From: Pseudomonas sp. UBA2684
Lineage (GTDB): Bacteria; Pseudomonadota; Gammaproteobacteria; Pseudomonadales; Pseudomonadaceae
Direction of reading: 5' to 3'
DNA length: 64,000 nt
Assembly: GCA_002354655.1 (NCBI GenBank)
Contig: DELY01000001.1
Coordinates: 137,085-201,084 of the forward strand
In this document: positions 36,882 through 46,324 of the stretch, one piece after another
Layout: the number at the start of each line of letters is the position of its first letter
Position numbering within the stretch: the first letter of the stretch is position 1
Made by a program: the position numbers and the translations under genes
The notes under the pieces: model-generated
Seen by the model: the letters and a program-made list of their open reading frames with translations, nothing else
Database searches by the model: none
What the model was told of the DNA's origin: nothing

Positions 36882-37848
36882 ATTTATCCTGGCGTTCCTC
36901 GGCATGGTGTTCGCTGCCGTGTTCCTCCTCAGCCAGGGCCTGGTGGTACCGGTGTTCGGCGAGGCGGGCCGGGTGCGTAAGCGCATTCGCGGGCGTTTGC
37001 ATGTGCTGGAACATGCCAGCAACCTGCCGAATATGCAGTCGGTGCTGCGCCAGAAGTACCTCAGGCGCCTGTCGCCGCTGGAGGCCCGGCTGGAGCAACT
37101 GCCCGCCATGGAGACCCTGGCGCAGATGATTGAGCAGGCCGGGCATCATTACCGGGCCTACCGGGTATTGTTGCTCGGGCTGATCCTTGGTGTTGCGGTG
37201 GGCATTCTGCTGTGGCTGTTCATCCGGCTGTGGTGGGTGGCGCTGCCTGTGGCCGTGCTGGCGTGCTGGCTGCCGGTGCTGAAAATTGCCAGCGACCGCA
37301 GCAAACGTTTCGCCCAGTTCGAGGAGGGCTTACCGGATGCCCTGGACGCCATGTGTCGTGCCCTGCGCGCCGGCCACCCGTTCAACGAAACCCTGCAACT
37401 GGTGGCCGAGGAGCACCAGGGGCCGGTGGCCCATGAATTCGGCCTGACCTTCGCCGATATCAACTACGGCAACGACGTGCGCCGGGCAATGCTCGGCCTG
37501 CTCGAGCGCATGCCGAGCATGACGGTGATGATGCTGGTGACCTCGGTGCTGATTCACCGCGATACCGGCGGCAACCTGACCGAGGTGCTGGAGCGGCTGA
37601 GCAGCCTGATCCGCGGGCGCTTCCGCTTCCAGCGCAAGGTCAAGACCTTGTCGGCGGAGGGGCGGATGTCGGCCTGGGTGCTGGTGGCCGTGCCCTTTGT
37701 GCTGGCTGCGGCGATTGTGCTTACAACGCCAGAATATTTGCCCCTGCTGCTCAAGGAGCCGTTGGGCCAGAAACTGGTCATCTGGGCTTTTGCCGCCATG
37801 CTGATCGGGATTTTCTGGATTCGCAAAATCATCAGGATTCAGGTCTAG
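36862..37848 (+). CDS. tadB: Tad inner-membrane platform protein TadB
   Basis: 328 residues. A TM helix near the N-terminus, two helices near 108-145, and two at the C-terminus surround a T2SS-F domain (about 165-295; [40 protein letters not shown]). With TadC it forms the platform turned by TadA. I chose ATG 36862, with a G-rich site upstream; it overlaps the end of tadA by 20 nt. The open frame continues far upstream inside tadA, but that part is not TadB. Confidence 0.94.
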   Translation: MNQIPSEFILAFLGMVFAAVFLLSQGLVVPVFGEAGRVRKRIRGRLHVLEHASNLPNMQSVLRQKYLRRLSPLEARLEQLPAMETLAQMIEQAGHHYRAYRVLLLGLILGVAVGILLWLFIRLWWVALPVAVLACWLPVLKIASDRSKRFAQFEEGLPDALDAMCRALRAGHPFNETLQLVAEEHQGPVAHEFGLTFADINYGNDVRRAMLGLLERMPSMTVMMLVTSVLIHRDTGGNLTEVLERLSSLIRGRFRFQRKVKTLSAEGRMSAWVLVAVPFVLAAAIVLTTPEYLPLLLKEPLGQKLVIWAFAAMLIGIFWIRKIIRIQV

Positions 37849-37878
37849 GTACTGGCTCTCGTCGAGGAGGTATTGCTC

Positions 37879-38847
37879 ATGGACTATCTGCTGAGTCTGC
37901 TCAATCGGGTGGTGGGCAACGAGGAGTTGGCGCGCCTGTTGTTCGTCGGCGGCATCGGTCTGAGCGCGGTGCTGACGATGGCCACCCTGGCCATGCTGGT
38001 GTTGGGGTTGCGCGACCCGGTGCAGCGCCGCCTGAGCCTGATCAAGCGCGGGCATGGCGGCTTGGCCGCCAGCCAGGAGGCGCCGAGTAACCTGCAACTG
38101 ATGCTGGAGCAGGTGGGCCAGCGCTTCACCTCCGCCGAGCAGGGGCACGACTCGGCTACCCGCACCCTGCTCACGCACGCCGGTTATCGCTCGTCCGCAG
38201 CGGTGCAGACCTACTGGGCGGTGCGCCTGCTGGCGCCGCTGGTGCTGGTGGGGCTTACCTTGCTGGTCCTGCCGCTGATCCCCACGCTGTCCCTGGTCAT
38301 GGGCATTGCTCTAGTGGCTGCGGCGGCCGCCTTGGGCTGGCTGATGCCGGCCATCTATGTCGACAAGCGTAAGCAGGCGCGGATGGCCCGGCTGTTGGTA
38401 GCCTTTCCCGATGCTTTGGATCTGATGGTGGTCTGCGTCGAGTCGGGGCTGGCCTTGCCTCAGGCGATTGAACGGGTGGCCGACGAGATGGCGGTCAGCC
38501 AGCCGGAATTGGCGGTGGAACTGGCCTTGGTCAACTCGGAGATTCGTGCCGGCATTTCCAGTGCCGAAGCGCTCAAGCATCTGGCTGAACGCACCGGGCT
38601 GGAAGACATCCGCGGTTTGGTCAGCCTGCTGGCGCAGAGCATCCGCTTCGGCACCAGCGTCGCCGATACCCTGCGTATCTACGCAGAGGAATTCCGCGAC
38701 CGGCGTACCCAGAAGGCCGAGGAGACGGCGGCGAAAATCGGCACCAAACTGGTCTTTCCACTAATCTTCTGCCTATGGCCGAGCTTTTTCCTGGTGGCCA
38801 TCGGTCCCGCCATCATTGGGGCACTCAAAGCGTTCGGGAAGCTATGA
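37879..38847 (+). CDS. tadC: Tad inner-membrane platform protein TadC
   Basis: 322 residues. An N-terminal TM segment, a central pair of helices (about 110-160) and a C-terminal helix flank the T2SS-F domain (about 170-290; FPDALDLMVVCVESGLALPQAIERV). It is the second platform subunit, paired with TadB. ATG 37879 has GAGGAGG 8 nt upstream. Its stop is 1 nt before the tadD start. Confidence 0.94.
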   Translation: MDYLLSLLNRVVGNEELARLLFVGGIGLSAVLTMATLAMLVLGLRDPVQRRLSLIKRGHGGLAASQEAPSNLQLMLEQVGQRFTSAEQGHDSATRTLLTHAGYRSSAAVQTYWAVRLLAPLVLVGLTLLVLPLIPTLSLVMGIALVAAAAALGWLMPAIYVDKRKQARMARLLVAFPDALDLMVVCVESGLALPQAIERVADEMAVSQPELAVELALVNSEIRAGISSAEALKHLAERTGLEDIRGLVSLLAQSIRFGTSVADTLRIYAEEFRDRRTQKAEETAAKIGTKLVFPLIFCLWPSFFLVAIGPAIIGALKAFGKL

Positions 38848-38848
38848 C

Positions 38849-39877
38849 ATGAAAAGGATCAGTCTGCTGTTGGCCATGACGGCCGTGCTGTCAGGATGTC
38901 AGACCATGGGGCCGGAGCCGGAACTCAATACCCGTTCGGTGTATAGCGGCGACAATTCGTTGTTGCACAAGGTACAGAAACAGGCCAGTTCGGCCGATCA
39001 GGCCATGCAGATGGCCGCGATGGCCTACCGGGCCGGTGATCTGGATCAGTCGCTGTATCAGTATCTGCGCGCCATCGAACTGCAGTCGAAACGCTACGAG
39101 GCCCTGGTCGGGGTCGGGCGCATCCACCGCGAACGCGGTAATACTCAGCTCGCCGAGATGGCCTTCAGCGATGTGCTGGCGAGCCAGCCGGAAAACCTCG
39201 ACGCCCTGGCGGAGATGGGGCTGCTGCAGCTGGCCAAGCGTGATCATGAGGTCGCCCGGGCGTTGCTGTTCAAGGCGGTGGCGCTGGATCAGCGCCGTCT
39301 GGGCAACGATCAGGGCGATGGCCTGCCCGACGTGGCCGCACTCAAGGTGGACGGCCAGTCGCCTCTTAAGGTCTACAACGCCCTTGGCGTACTTGCCGAC
39401 TTGAGTAACGATTTCCCGTTGTCCGAGGCCTATTACCGCTTGGCCCTGCTGATCGAGCCGCGCTCGGTGCTGGTGCAAAATAGCCTGGGCTACTCCTACT
39501 ACCTAGCCGGACAATGGCCCGAAGCCGAACGTACCTATCAGCGCGGCATCGGCTACGACACTACCTACGCACCGCTGTGGCGCAACTACGGGCTGCTGCT
39601 GGCGCGAATGGAGCGTTACGAGGAGGCGCTTTCCGCATTCGAGCAGATCAGCGATCGTGCCCAGGCCAGTAACGATGTTGGTTACGTCTGCCTGGTCGAA
39701 GGCAAGCTGGATGTGGCCGAGCAGTTCTTTCGCAGCGCGATCGAGCAGTCGCCGGCACACTACGATACTGCTTGGGAAAATCTGAACCGGGTGCAGCAGG
39801 TCAGGCGGATTCGCCAGATGGATCGTAACCCTGGCTCGGTCGCCGTCGCCCCGTTAGCGGAGCCAGTGGCGCAGTAA
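38849..39877 (+). CDS. tadD: TadD-like TPR lipoprotein
   Basis: 342 residues. A lipobox VLSGC gives lipidation at Cys17. The rest holds several tetratricopeptide repeats: AYRAGDLDQSLYQYLRAIEL, YEALVGVGRIHRERGNTQLAEMAFSDVLA, LGYSYYLAGQWPEAERTYQRGI, and more. TadD-type proteins help secretin assembly at the outer membrane. It is the last gene of the locus and faces the HU-like gene across an inverted repeat. Confidence 0.9.
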   Translation: MKRISLLLAMTAVLSGCQTMGPEPELNTRSVYSGDNSLLHKVQKQASSADQAMQMAAMAYRAGDLDQSLYQYLRAIELQSKRYEALVGVGRIHRERGNTQLAEMAFSDVLASQPENLDALAEMGLLQLAKRDHEVARALLFKAVALDQRRLGNDQGDGLPDVAALKVDGQSPLKVYNALGVLADLSNDFPLSEAYYRLALLIEPRSVLVQNSLGYSYYLAGQWPEAERTYQRGIGYDTTYAPLWRNYGLLLARMERYEEALSAFEQISDRAQASNDVGYVCLVEGKLDVAEQFFRSAIEQSPAHYDTAWENLNRVQQVRRIRQMDRNPGSVAVAPLAEPVAQ

Positions 39878-39895
39878 GAGAAACCACTGCAACTC

Positions 39896-40007
39896 CCGTA
39901 GGCGGGCGTTGAATGCAGCGATACTCATCGGCGTCGTTAATGGGTTAAGCGGCGCGCAGGATTCCGCGTTGTGCTTGAGTCTTGAGCGCCGCTAACCCAG
40001 CCTACGG
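39896..40007. repeat. Inverted repeat between tadD and the HU-like gene
   Basis: CCGTAGGC (39896-39903) pairs with GCCTACGG (40000-40007), and GGGTTAAGCGGCGC pairs with GCGCCGCTAACCC inside. The whole element sits exactly between two convergent genes and may limit read-through. Confidence 0.6.
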
Positions 40008-40009
40008 TC

Positions 40010-40288
40010 TTAGTTGATCGCGTCGCTCAGCGCTTTGGCTGGTACGTACTTGACTACTTTCTTGGCGGCGATTTCGATTGTCTTGCCGGTCTGTGGATTG
40101 CGACCGGTGCGGGCAGGGCGCTCGCTGACTTTCAATTTGCCAATACCCGGCAGGGTGATCTCGCTGCCGTTTTCCAGGGCTTCGCTGACGATTTCGCTGA
40201 GCTGCTCAAGGGCCGCACGCACGGTGGCCTTGGGTGTATCGATAGCTTCGGCGATATCGCTGATCAGTTGGTCTTTGGTCATGGCCAT
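40010..40288 (-). CDS. HU-family histone-like DNA-binding protein
   Basis: 92 residues, family length. HU bends and compacts DNA. The start MAMTKDQLISDIAEAIDTPKATVRAALEQLSEIV, the turn ITLPGIGKLKVSERPARTGRNPQTG (the DNA-intercalating arm with RNPQTG) and the end KKVVKYVPAKALSDAI are clear. AAGGAG precedes the ATG by 7 nt. It is not the usual HupB next to lon, so it is likely a paralogue of the HU family. Confidence 0.92.
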   Translation of the reverse strand: MAMTKDQLISDIAEAIDTPKATVRAALEQLSEIVSEALENGSEITLPGIGKLKVSERPARTGRNPQTGKTIEIAAKKVVKYVPAKALSDAIN

Positions 40289-40636
40289 GCTGTTGCTCCT
40301 TGAAATGAGGGGGATGCCCCGCGCAGGGTACTGCGATTGTGCGTCGCCAGCATCGCTTCAGTGCGGATGCCAGGCAATCGAGACCTGTTTGTGACTCGTT
40401 GCGCTGGCGGAAATTCCCTGTGCAGGCCGATTTACGCTCTGTGCGCTGCTCTTGTCGGTGCTCGCTCATGCTTGATTCATGCAGCGAAGCTCACTGGCAT
40501 AACCTGGAAAGCTCCTGCTCTAACCGGCGCTATGTAGGGCTCGCCAGTGCCTGTGCGTTCACGCAGGAATTCGCCAAGTATTTTTCAGCGGTGGTCTAAG
40601 CTAGCTGGTACTTGGCCATCATGCCGGAGAGTCGTT
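40289..40636. other. Gap between the HU-like gene and the chemoreceptor
   Basis: 348 nt. I see no gene, repeat or terminator here, and no clear FliA-type chemotaxis promoter before the receptor. Confidence 0.5.
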
Positions 40637-42271
40637 ATGTTCCGTGTTTTCGCTGATCTGGGCTTCCGTTGGAAAATCGCTCTGCCGATTCTGTTGCTGG
40701 CCATGCTGCTGGTGACGATGGGGGTGCTGGGCATGCGCGGAATCAGTCAGGTGGCAGACTCCAGCACCACGCTGACCAATCGTTACCTGCCGGGTATCAG
40801 TTTGTTGCTCAATGCCGACCGTGACCTCTATCAGGCCTTTGTCGCCGAACGCAGCACGCTGGACGAAAATGCCGGTGTGCATCTGGATGGGCTCAAGGCA
40901 TCACACGCGGAAAACCTGCAGCAGGCCTATGACCGCGTACACAAGTTTGCCGCTATGCAGCCCGGCGCTGAAGCATTGCAGCTGGTTTCCCAGTTCGACC
41001 GTGGTTTCGAGCGCTGGAAGGCGACATCCCAGCAAGTCCTGCAATTGCTGGGCAGTGATCCGGTCGCAGCCAGCGCCCTGAGTTTTGGCGCGAGCGAAGC
41101 GCAGTTCGAAGAAATGCGCACGGCCATCGACAAGCTCGGTGAACTGGAGGATCGGGCAGCCAATGCAGAAGGGCTGGCGGCTATCGAGTTAGGCCAGGCT
41201 CTGAGTTGGCAGCAAGGCATCATCATCGCCATCGGCCTGGCGGTGTGTTTGGTACTAGTGATCGGCTTCCCGATTCTGGTGACCCGGCCTTTGCATAACT
41301 TACTGCACCGTATCGAGCAAATCGCCGATGGCGATGGCGACTTGCGGGTACGTTTGGATGTGCTTTCCAGAGACGAGTTGGGCAAGCTCAGTCATGCCTT
41401 CAATCGCTTTCTCGACAAATTACAGCCGTTGATCAAGGAGGTCGGCCGGGTCACCGGCGAGGTTGCCGACTCCGCGCAGAGTCTGGCGGGCATGGCGGCG
41501 GCGAATGATCGCTTGATCAGCAGTGAGCATGCCGCCGTCGATCAGGTCAGCACCGCGGCCACCGAGATGAGCGTGGCAGTGCATGAGGTGGCGCGCAACG
41601 CACAGAATGCTGCGGACGCTGCGCGCACCGCCGAAGCGCAGTCCCGCGAAGGGGCTCAGGTAGTTGGGGCGACGATTCACTCGATTCGCCAACTGGCCCA
41701 GGAGGTGGAAAGCGCTTCCGACACCATCCAGACCCTGGAGCAGGAAACCGCCAATATCGGCGCAGTGCTGGCGGTGATCAAAGGTATTGCCGAGCAGACC
41801 AACCTGCTGGCGCTGAATGCGGCCATCGAGGCGGCTAGGGCCGGTGAGCAGGGGCGCGGTTTTGCCGTGGTGGCCGACGAAGTGCGGGCTCTGGCGGCGC
41901 GTACTCAGGACTCGACCAAGGACATCCAGGAGATGATCCAGCGTTTGCAGATCGGCGTGCAGAACGCGGTCAAGGCGACCCATTCCGGCAGCGCGCGAGC
42001 GCGGCAGAGCGTTGAGCAGGCCGCGGGCGTCGACCAGGCGCTCAACGACACCAGCGATTCAGTGCAGCGGATCAACGACATGGCGGCACAGATCGCCACC
42101 GCGTGCGAGGAGCAGAGCAGCGTGACCGAGGAGATTGCCCGGAACATTAGCGATATTCGCGATCTGTCCAACGAGGCGGCGCAAACCTCGGAGCAAAGCA
42201 CCCGCGCCAGTCAGCATCTATCCGAGCTGTCCCATGGGTTGGCGCAGCTGGTTGGCCGCTTTCGCGTGTGA
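40637..42271 (+). CDS. Methyl-accepting chemotaxis protein
   Basis: 544 residues. TM1 (about 12-32) is followed by a periplasmic four-helix-bundle sensor (about 35-210), TM2 (about 213-235) and a HAMP domain (about 236-290). The cytoplasmic signalling coiled coil has the hallmark hairpin [40 protein letters not shown]. It sends signals to CheA/CheW. I chose ATG 40637 (GGAG 7 nt upstream). No CheBR-type pentapeptide is at the C-terminus (ends LVGRFRV). The ligand is unknown. Its position downstream of the Tad locus does not prove a link to pili. Confidence 0.93.
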   Translation: MFRVFADLGFRWKIALPILLLAMLLVTMGVLGMRGISQVADSSTTLTNRYLPGISLLLNADRDLYQAFVAERSTLDENAGVHLDGLKASHAENLQQAYDRVHKFAAMQPGAEALQLVSQFDRGFERWKATSQQVLQLLGSDPVAASALSFGASEAQFEEMRTAIDKLGELEDRAANAEGLAAIELGQALSWQQGIIIAIGLAVCLVLVIGFPILVTRPLHNLLHRIEQIADGDGDLRVRLDVLSRDELGKLSHAFNRFLDKLQPLIKEVGRVTGEVADSAQSLAGMAAANDRLISSEHAAVDQVSTAATEMSVAVHEVARNAQNAADAARTAEAQSREGAQVVGATIHSIRQLAQEVESASDTIQTLEQETANIGAVLAVIKGIAEQTNLLALNAAIEAARAGEQGRGFAVVADEVRALAARTQDSTKDIQEMIQRLQIGVQNAVKATHSGSARARQSVEQAAGVDQALNDTSDSVQRINDMAAQIATACEEQSSVTEEIARNISDIRDLSNEAAQTSEQSTRASQHLSELSHGLAQLVGRFRV

Positions 42272-42310
42272 CCCGCACACCATGAATTCAGCGCTAAGTG
42301 TTTGAAGCAG

Positions 42311-42338
42311 TTGTAAGTTCAATGCAAGCCGGTACAAT
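42311..42338 (+). promoter_or_regulatory. Promoter of ffs
   Basis: TTGTAA (42311-42316), 16-nt spacer, TACAAT (42333-42338). A transcript starting near 42345 would give about 26 nt of 5' leader before the mature RNA, as in E. coli where RNase P trims it. Confidence 0.6.
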
Positions 42339-42370
42339 GGCGCGGCTCGTCGCAAGGCGAGCTGCGTTAT

Positions 42371-42483
42371 GGTGGCCCTGCCGGTCCCCTCGCAACGATT
42401 ACCCGTGAACCTGGTCAGATCCGGAAGGAAGCAGCCACAGCGGGAACATTGTGTGCCGAGGTGTGGCTGGTGGGGTTGCCTCC
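42371..42483 (+). ncRNA. ffs: 4.5S signal recognition particle RNA
   Basis: About 113 nt. The SRP RNA core is present: the CTGGTCAGATCCGGAAGGAAGCAGCCA region with the GGAA tetraloop and the two internal loops that bind Ffh. The ends pair (GGTGGC with GCCTCC, one mismatch). This RNA targets membrane proteins with Ffh. The position before dnaX is the usual one in Pseudomonas. Exact ends are inferred from pairing. Confidence 0.92.
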
Positions 42484-42575
42484 ATCTCTAAACCCATCCG
42501 GGTTTGACTCGCGTAAATTGAATACCCCTACTCATCGAATCTTGACGCGCCGCGTTACAGGTTTTCGTGCGCCAT

Positions 42576-42605
42576 GAAAAAGCCCCGCATTAAGCGGGGC
42601 TTTTT
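42576..42605. terminator. Bidirectional terminator between ffs and the 95-residue gene
   Basis: AGCCCCGC (42581-42588) and GCGGGGCT (42594-42601) pair with a 5-nt loop. T5 follows on the plus strand and a matching A-tract gives T on the minus strand. It can serve both convergent units. Confidence 0.85.
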
Positions 42606-42619
42606 GTGTTGGGTGCAGG

Positions 42620-42907
42620 TCAGGCGATGTGGTAGTTGAGCACGCTGTCTTGTTCTTTCAATGCTTTACGCATGTCCGCAGGAATGCTGCCGGAGCGTAC
42701 GGCGAGTTCCAGGCGGATTTCTTCCAGGCTCTGGGCGAAAGCCTGCGAGTCATTCCGCTGGGCGGCGCTGAGTACGCGGCTGTAAGCGGTGACATCGGCA
42801 GCATCGACTAAAGAGAGGACGATGCCGCCGTCCGGGCGTGGTGCGCTAAAGGTGACGCGCAAGGGCGCGAACAATTGCTCGACGAGTTGGCGATTGATGT
42901 TGTCCAT
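42620..42907 (-). CDS. Small conserved protein of unknown function, possibly DUF3509-like
   Basis: 95 residues, no signal peptide or TM helix. The pattern VTFSAPRPDGGIVLSLVD followed by an amphipathic helix SLEEIRLELAV resembles small Pseudomonas proteins I remember as DUF3509. It is cytoplasmic by appearance. A terminator follows it and another small protein gene lies upstream on the same strand, 72 nt away. Confidence 0.7.
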   Translation of the reverse strand: MDNINRQLVEQLFAPLRVTFSAPRPDGGIVLSLVDAADVTAYSRVLSAAQRNDSQAFAQSLEEIRLELAVRSGSIPADMRKALKEQDSVLNYHIA

Positions 42908-42979
42908 GACCGTACTCCATCCTGAGGGTGACTAGCTTCGACCCCGCTGCAGCGATGAAGTTCGGGGTGGATGTGGCGA

Positions 42980-43201
42980 TCAGGCCAGTAGCGACTGGCG
43001 TGCGCGCTCGATTACCTGCTGTAGGGAGTCACCGCTGTACTGGCCGGGATACAAGCGCTGGCTATGTCGAGCGATGCCGGCCTGGTTGACGATGGTGAAG
43101 CTGAAGCTGCCTTTGCGCGCGGCCATGATGTGGCAATCGAAGGGCGAAAATGCGCTGGTTAGGGTGCGAATGGCATCCTGAATTTGGTGTTGAGTATTCA
43201 T
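42980..43201 (-). CDS. Small protein of unknown function
   Basis: 73 residues, soluble, with no recognised motif. A possible b-sheet core FDCHIMAARKGSFSFTIVNQAGIARHSQRLYP is followed by a C-terminal helix. Its layout (short helix, b-strands, helix) resembles the next gene, which might be a paralogue. The ATG at 43201 has only a weak upstream purine tract. Function unknown. Confidence 0.6.
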   Translation of the reverse strand: MNTQHQIQDAIRTLTSAFSPFDCHIMAARKGSFSFTIVNQAGIARHSQRLYPGQYSGDSLQQVIERARQSLLA

Positions 43202-43668
43202 TTTTCTGGGTGTTTCCTAAAAACAACGGGCGCGTCATTGCGCTAAATAAAGCTCCAAACGATCGACCGTGCAGGCCGAAGGGATGAGTCTGATCGGAGC
43301 GGGACTGCACGCAAAAGTTCCAAGTGAGGGGCTTGAGCGCGGTCGGTACTTCGGAGGCGGGCTTGAGTCGGCGCTTGCGCGGGACGGCCAGATCAGTCAG
43401 CAGGTTGGGTCACGGTAGAGAACTGTGCGGCATCGCTTGGTGAGGCGGATGCGTTCTTTACCTGGAAACCATCGAGGGGGCCAAAAGGCCTGATTGACTT
43501 ACAGCGTGGTACGAACGGCGCGGATGATAACCGCTTGATCAAACTTTAGCCAGGGCAATCTTCGCAGGGTGACGGATTGGGCAGTAACGAGTCTGCGCAT
43601 CGGATGCAATTTGCCCCATGCTCCGTTAGGATTAGCCCACTTTTGCTTTCCTCTCGTGACGGGTTTCG
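43202..43668. other. Gap before dnaX
   Basis: 467 nt. I see no convincing gene or terminator. The dnaX promoter should lie here, but I cannot mark it with confidence. Confidence 0.5.
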
Positions 43669-45780
43669 ATGAGTTATCAGGTTCTTGCACGTAAGTGGCG
43701 TCCGCGCTCGTTCCGCGAAATGGTCGGCCAGGCCCATGTGCTCAAGGCGCTGATCAATGCCCTCGATAGCCAACGTCTGCACCATGCCTACTTATTTACC
43801 GGTACCCGTGGGGTCGGCAAGACCACTATCGCGCGGATCATCGCCAAGTGCCTGAACTGTGAGTCCGGGATCAGTTCGACTCCCTGCGGCGTGTGTTCGA
43901 TCTGTAAAGAGATTGATGAGGGGCGTTTCGTCGACCTGATTGAGGTCGACGCCGCCAGCCGCACCAAGGTAGAAGACACCCGTGAGTTGCTGGATAACGT
44001 GCAGTATTCGCCGAGTCGCGGGCGCTTCAAGGTCTACCTGATCGACGAAGTGCATATGCTCTCCACCAGCTCGTTCAACGCGCTGCTGAAAACCCTGGAA
44101 GAGCCGCCACCGCACGTCAAATTCCTGCTTGCCACCACGGACCCACAAAAGCTGCCGGTTACCGTGTTGTCGCGCTGCCTGCAGTTTTCCTTGAAGAACA
44201 TGCCGCCGGAGCGGGTGGTCGAACACCTGAGTCACGTGCTGGGTTTGGAAAATGTGCCCTTTGAGCAAGACGCGCTGTGGTTGTTGGGGCGCGCGGCAGA
44301 TGGCTCGATGCGCGATGCCATGAGCCTGACCGATCAGGCGATTGCTTTCGGTGAGGGCAAGGTGCTGGCTGCCGATGTGCGCGCGATGCTCGGTACCCTG
44401 GATCATGGTCAGGTGTATGGCGTGTTGCATGCGTTGCTGGAAGGCGATGCGCGCGGCTTGATCGAGGCGGTGCGGCATCTCGCCGAGCAGGGGCCGGATT
44501 GGAGCGGCGTGCTCGCGGAAATCCTCAATGTGCTGCATCGCGTGGCGATTGCCCAGGCTCTGCCGGATGCAGTGGACAACGGTCAGGGGGATCGTGAGCG
44601 CGTGCTGGCCCTGGCCCAAGCGCTGCCGGCTGAAGATGTGCAGTTCTATTATCAGATGGGTCTGATCGGACGGCGCGATTTGCCGCTGGCGCCGGACCCG
44701 CGCAGTGGCTTCGAGATGGTGTTATTGCGCATGCTGGCGTTCCGGCCCGCAGATCCCGGCGATGCGCCGAGGGTGGCGCTAAAGCCGCTAGGGATTAGCC
44801 AGGCCACTGCTGATCCCCGCACCAACCCAGTGGCCGGCGCTGCTATGGCGACGCCGGCTGTTAGTGTTTCCTCTCCGCTGTCTGGCGTGGCGGCAGCGCC
44901 TGTAACGGCGCCAGTTCCTGAGCTCCATCCCGAGCCCGAGGTGACGGTCGCGCCAGCGCTTGCGGTCATTCCGGCTGTGCCTGAGTCAGCGCCGGCGCCG
45001 CTTGACGTAGTACCGCCAGTCGCTCCTGAAGTCGTTAGCGAACCCGTGGTTGAGACGCCTGCCAGTGTGGTGACGGCGCCTGCGGCAGCGGTCACTGACC
45101 TGCCTTGGGAGGAGCAGCGTCCTCCGGTCGATGCGATTGCCCCGGTTACGCAGGCGTTGCCGGTGCCAGCCGTTGCGGTTGCTGCAGCTGAGCCGGCGAT
45201 AGAGCACGCGGCGGTGCTTGTCAGTGCATCGCACGTCGGTACGGACAGTGACGACGAGCCACCGCCCGGCGATTACGATTATGTGGAGATGGATGCGCAG
45301 TCGTTCGACTACGATTTCGATGCCGTAGAACTGGCCTCGCCTGCGGTTCCTGAGCCTATGCCGGCAGCGCAGCCGGCGACCGGTTTGGCTGCGGACTGGC
45401 TGGAGCTGTTCCCCAAGCTGGGCTTGTCCGGCATGACCGGCAGCATTGGCGCCAACTGCACGCTGATGGCTGTCGACGGCGATAGTTGGCTGTTACACCT
45501 CGATCCAGGGCACAGTGCATTGTTCAACGCGACCCAACAACGTCGTTTGAATGATGCGTTGAATCAGTTTCATGGGCGCGAGTTGAGCCTGCACATCGAG
45601 TTGCGCAAGCCTGAGCAGGAAACCCCGGCGCAGGCCGCGGCACGCAAGCGTGCCAATCGTCAGCGCGATGCTGAAGCGTCGATCCAGAATGATCCGCTGG
45701 TGCAACAAATGATTCAGCAGTTCGCCGCTATTATTCGGGCGGACAGCATTGAACCCGTGGACACCGCAGTTAACCCCTGA
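43669..45780 (+). CDS. dnaX: DNA polymerase III tau/gamma subunit DnaX
   Basis: 703 residues. DnaX is the clamp-loader ATPase and joins the polymerase cores. Walker A GTRGVGKT (45-52), the zinc module C64, C73, C76, C79, Walker B LIDEVHML (about 125), and the SRC arginine-finger motif LSRC are all present. After domain III (about 365) a Pro/Ala/Val-rich linker runs to about 575, then the C-terminal domain that binds DnaE. I see no A-AAA-AAG slippery heptamer of the E. coli type. YbaB follows 18 nt downstream. Confidence 0.96.
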   Translation: MSYQVLARKWRPRSFREMVGQAHVLKALINALDSQRLHHAYLFTGTRGVGKTTIARIIAKCLNCESGISSTPCGVCSICKEIDEGRFVDLIEVDAASRTKVEDTRELLDNVQYSPSRGRFKVYLIDEVHMLSTSSFNALLKTLEEPPPHVKFLLATTDPQKLPVTVLSRCLQFSLKNMPPERVVEHLSHVLGLENVPFEQDALWLLGRAADGSMRDAMSLTDQAIAFGEGKVLAADVRAMLGTLDHGQVYGVLHALLEGDARGLIEAVRHLAEQGPDWSGVLAEILNVLHRVAIAQALPDAVDNGQGDRERVLALAQALPAEDVQFYYQMGLIGRRDLPLAPDPRSGFEMVLLRMLAFRPADPGDAPRVALKPLGISQATADPRTNPVAGAAMATPAVSVSSPLSGVAAAPVTAPVPELHPEPEVTVAPALAVIPAVPESAPAPLDVVPPVAPEVVSEPVVETPASVVTAPAAAVTDLPWEEQRPPVDAIAPVTQALPVPAVAVAAAEPAIEHAAVLVSASHVGTDSDDEPPPGDYDYVEMDAQSFDYDFDAVELASPAVPEPMPAAQPATGLAADWLELFPKLGLSGMTGSIGANCTLMAVDGDSWLLHLDPGHSALFNATQQRRLNDALNQFHGRELSLHIELRKPEQETPAQAAARKRANRQRDAEASIQNDPLVQQMIQQFAAIIRADSIEPVDTAVNP

Positions 45781-45798
45781 TTACCGAGGACTAGCACC

Positions 45799-46125
45799 AT
45801 GATGAAAGGTGGCATGGCCGGCCTGATGAAGCAGGCCCAGCAGATGCAAGAAAAAATGCAGAAAATGCAGGAAGAGCTGGCGAACGCCGAGGTTACCGGT
45901 CAGTCCGGTGCTGGCCTGGTCAGCGTGGTGATGACCGGTCGCCATGACGTCAAGCGCGTCAGCCTGGACGACAGCCTGATGCAGGAAGACAAGGAAATTC
46001 TCGAAGACCTGATTGCCGCTGCGGTGAACGATGCCGTGCGCAAGGTCGAGCAGAACAGCCAGGATAAGATGTCCGGCATGACCGCCGGGATGCAACTGCC
46101 CCCAGGCTTCAAAATGCCCTTCTAA
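45799..46125 (+). CDS. ybaB: Nucleoid-associated protein YbaB/EbfC
   Basis: 108 residues, family length. It forms dimers that bind DNA and often sits between dnaX and recR, as here. The start [34 protein letters not shown] is a Met- and Gln-rich helix, followed by a b-sheet with [12 protein letters not shown] and an alpha-helical end. The end ([16 protein letters not shown]) is typical. It starts 18 nt after dnaX. Confidence 0.96.
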   Translation: MMKGGMAGLMKQAQQMQEKMQKMQEELANAEVTGQSGAGLVSVVMTGRHDVKRVSLDDSLMQEDKEILEDLIAAAVNDAVRKVEQNSQDKMSGMTAGMQLPPGFKMPF

Positions 46126-46153
46126 GAAGGGGCGTCCAGCCAGCGCACATGAC

Positions 46154-46246
46154 CGCGTTGCAAACAGGCCCGGGCATCCTCATTTACAACAGTAAATTCC
46201 AGTGCCCGCGCCTATTTGCGCCTTGTCCTGCATACCGTCTGAGCAC
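46154..46246. repeat. Hairpin element between ybaB and recR
   Basis: CGGGCA (46171-46176) pairs with TGCCCG (46203-46208) and TTTAC-AACA-GTAAA (46183-46196) forms the centre. The centre matches the element at 3130-3262 (CTCATTTACA.CAGTAAA.TCC), and flanking AAACAG and CTTG.C are alike. It is a diverged relative inside the dnaX-recR unit. Confidence 0.5.
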
Positions 46247-46324
46247 CCCGCTGCGGCGGTAGCCGGCAAGCCAAAAGCCGAGCTTGCGAACACTCAAAAT
46301 CCTGTCGTCACCGAGTACCTCTCC

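Noticed and set aside
42340-42500. tRNA or riboswitch in the gap before dnaX
   Set aside because: The conserved GGTCAGATCCGGAAGGAAGCAG core is that of SRP RNA.
46202-46324. 41-codon N-terminal extension of RecR
   Set aside because: RecR starts at [10 protein letters not shown] in the family and the extension crosses a hairpin element.
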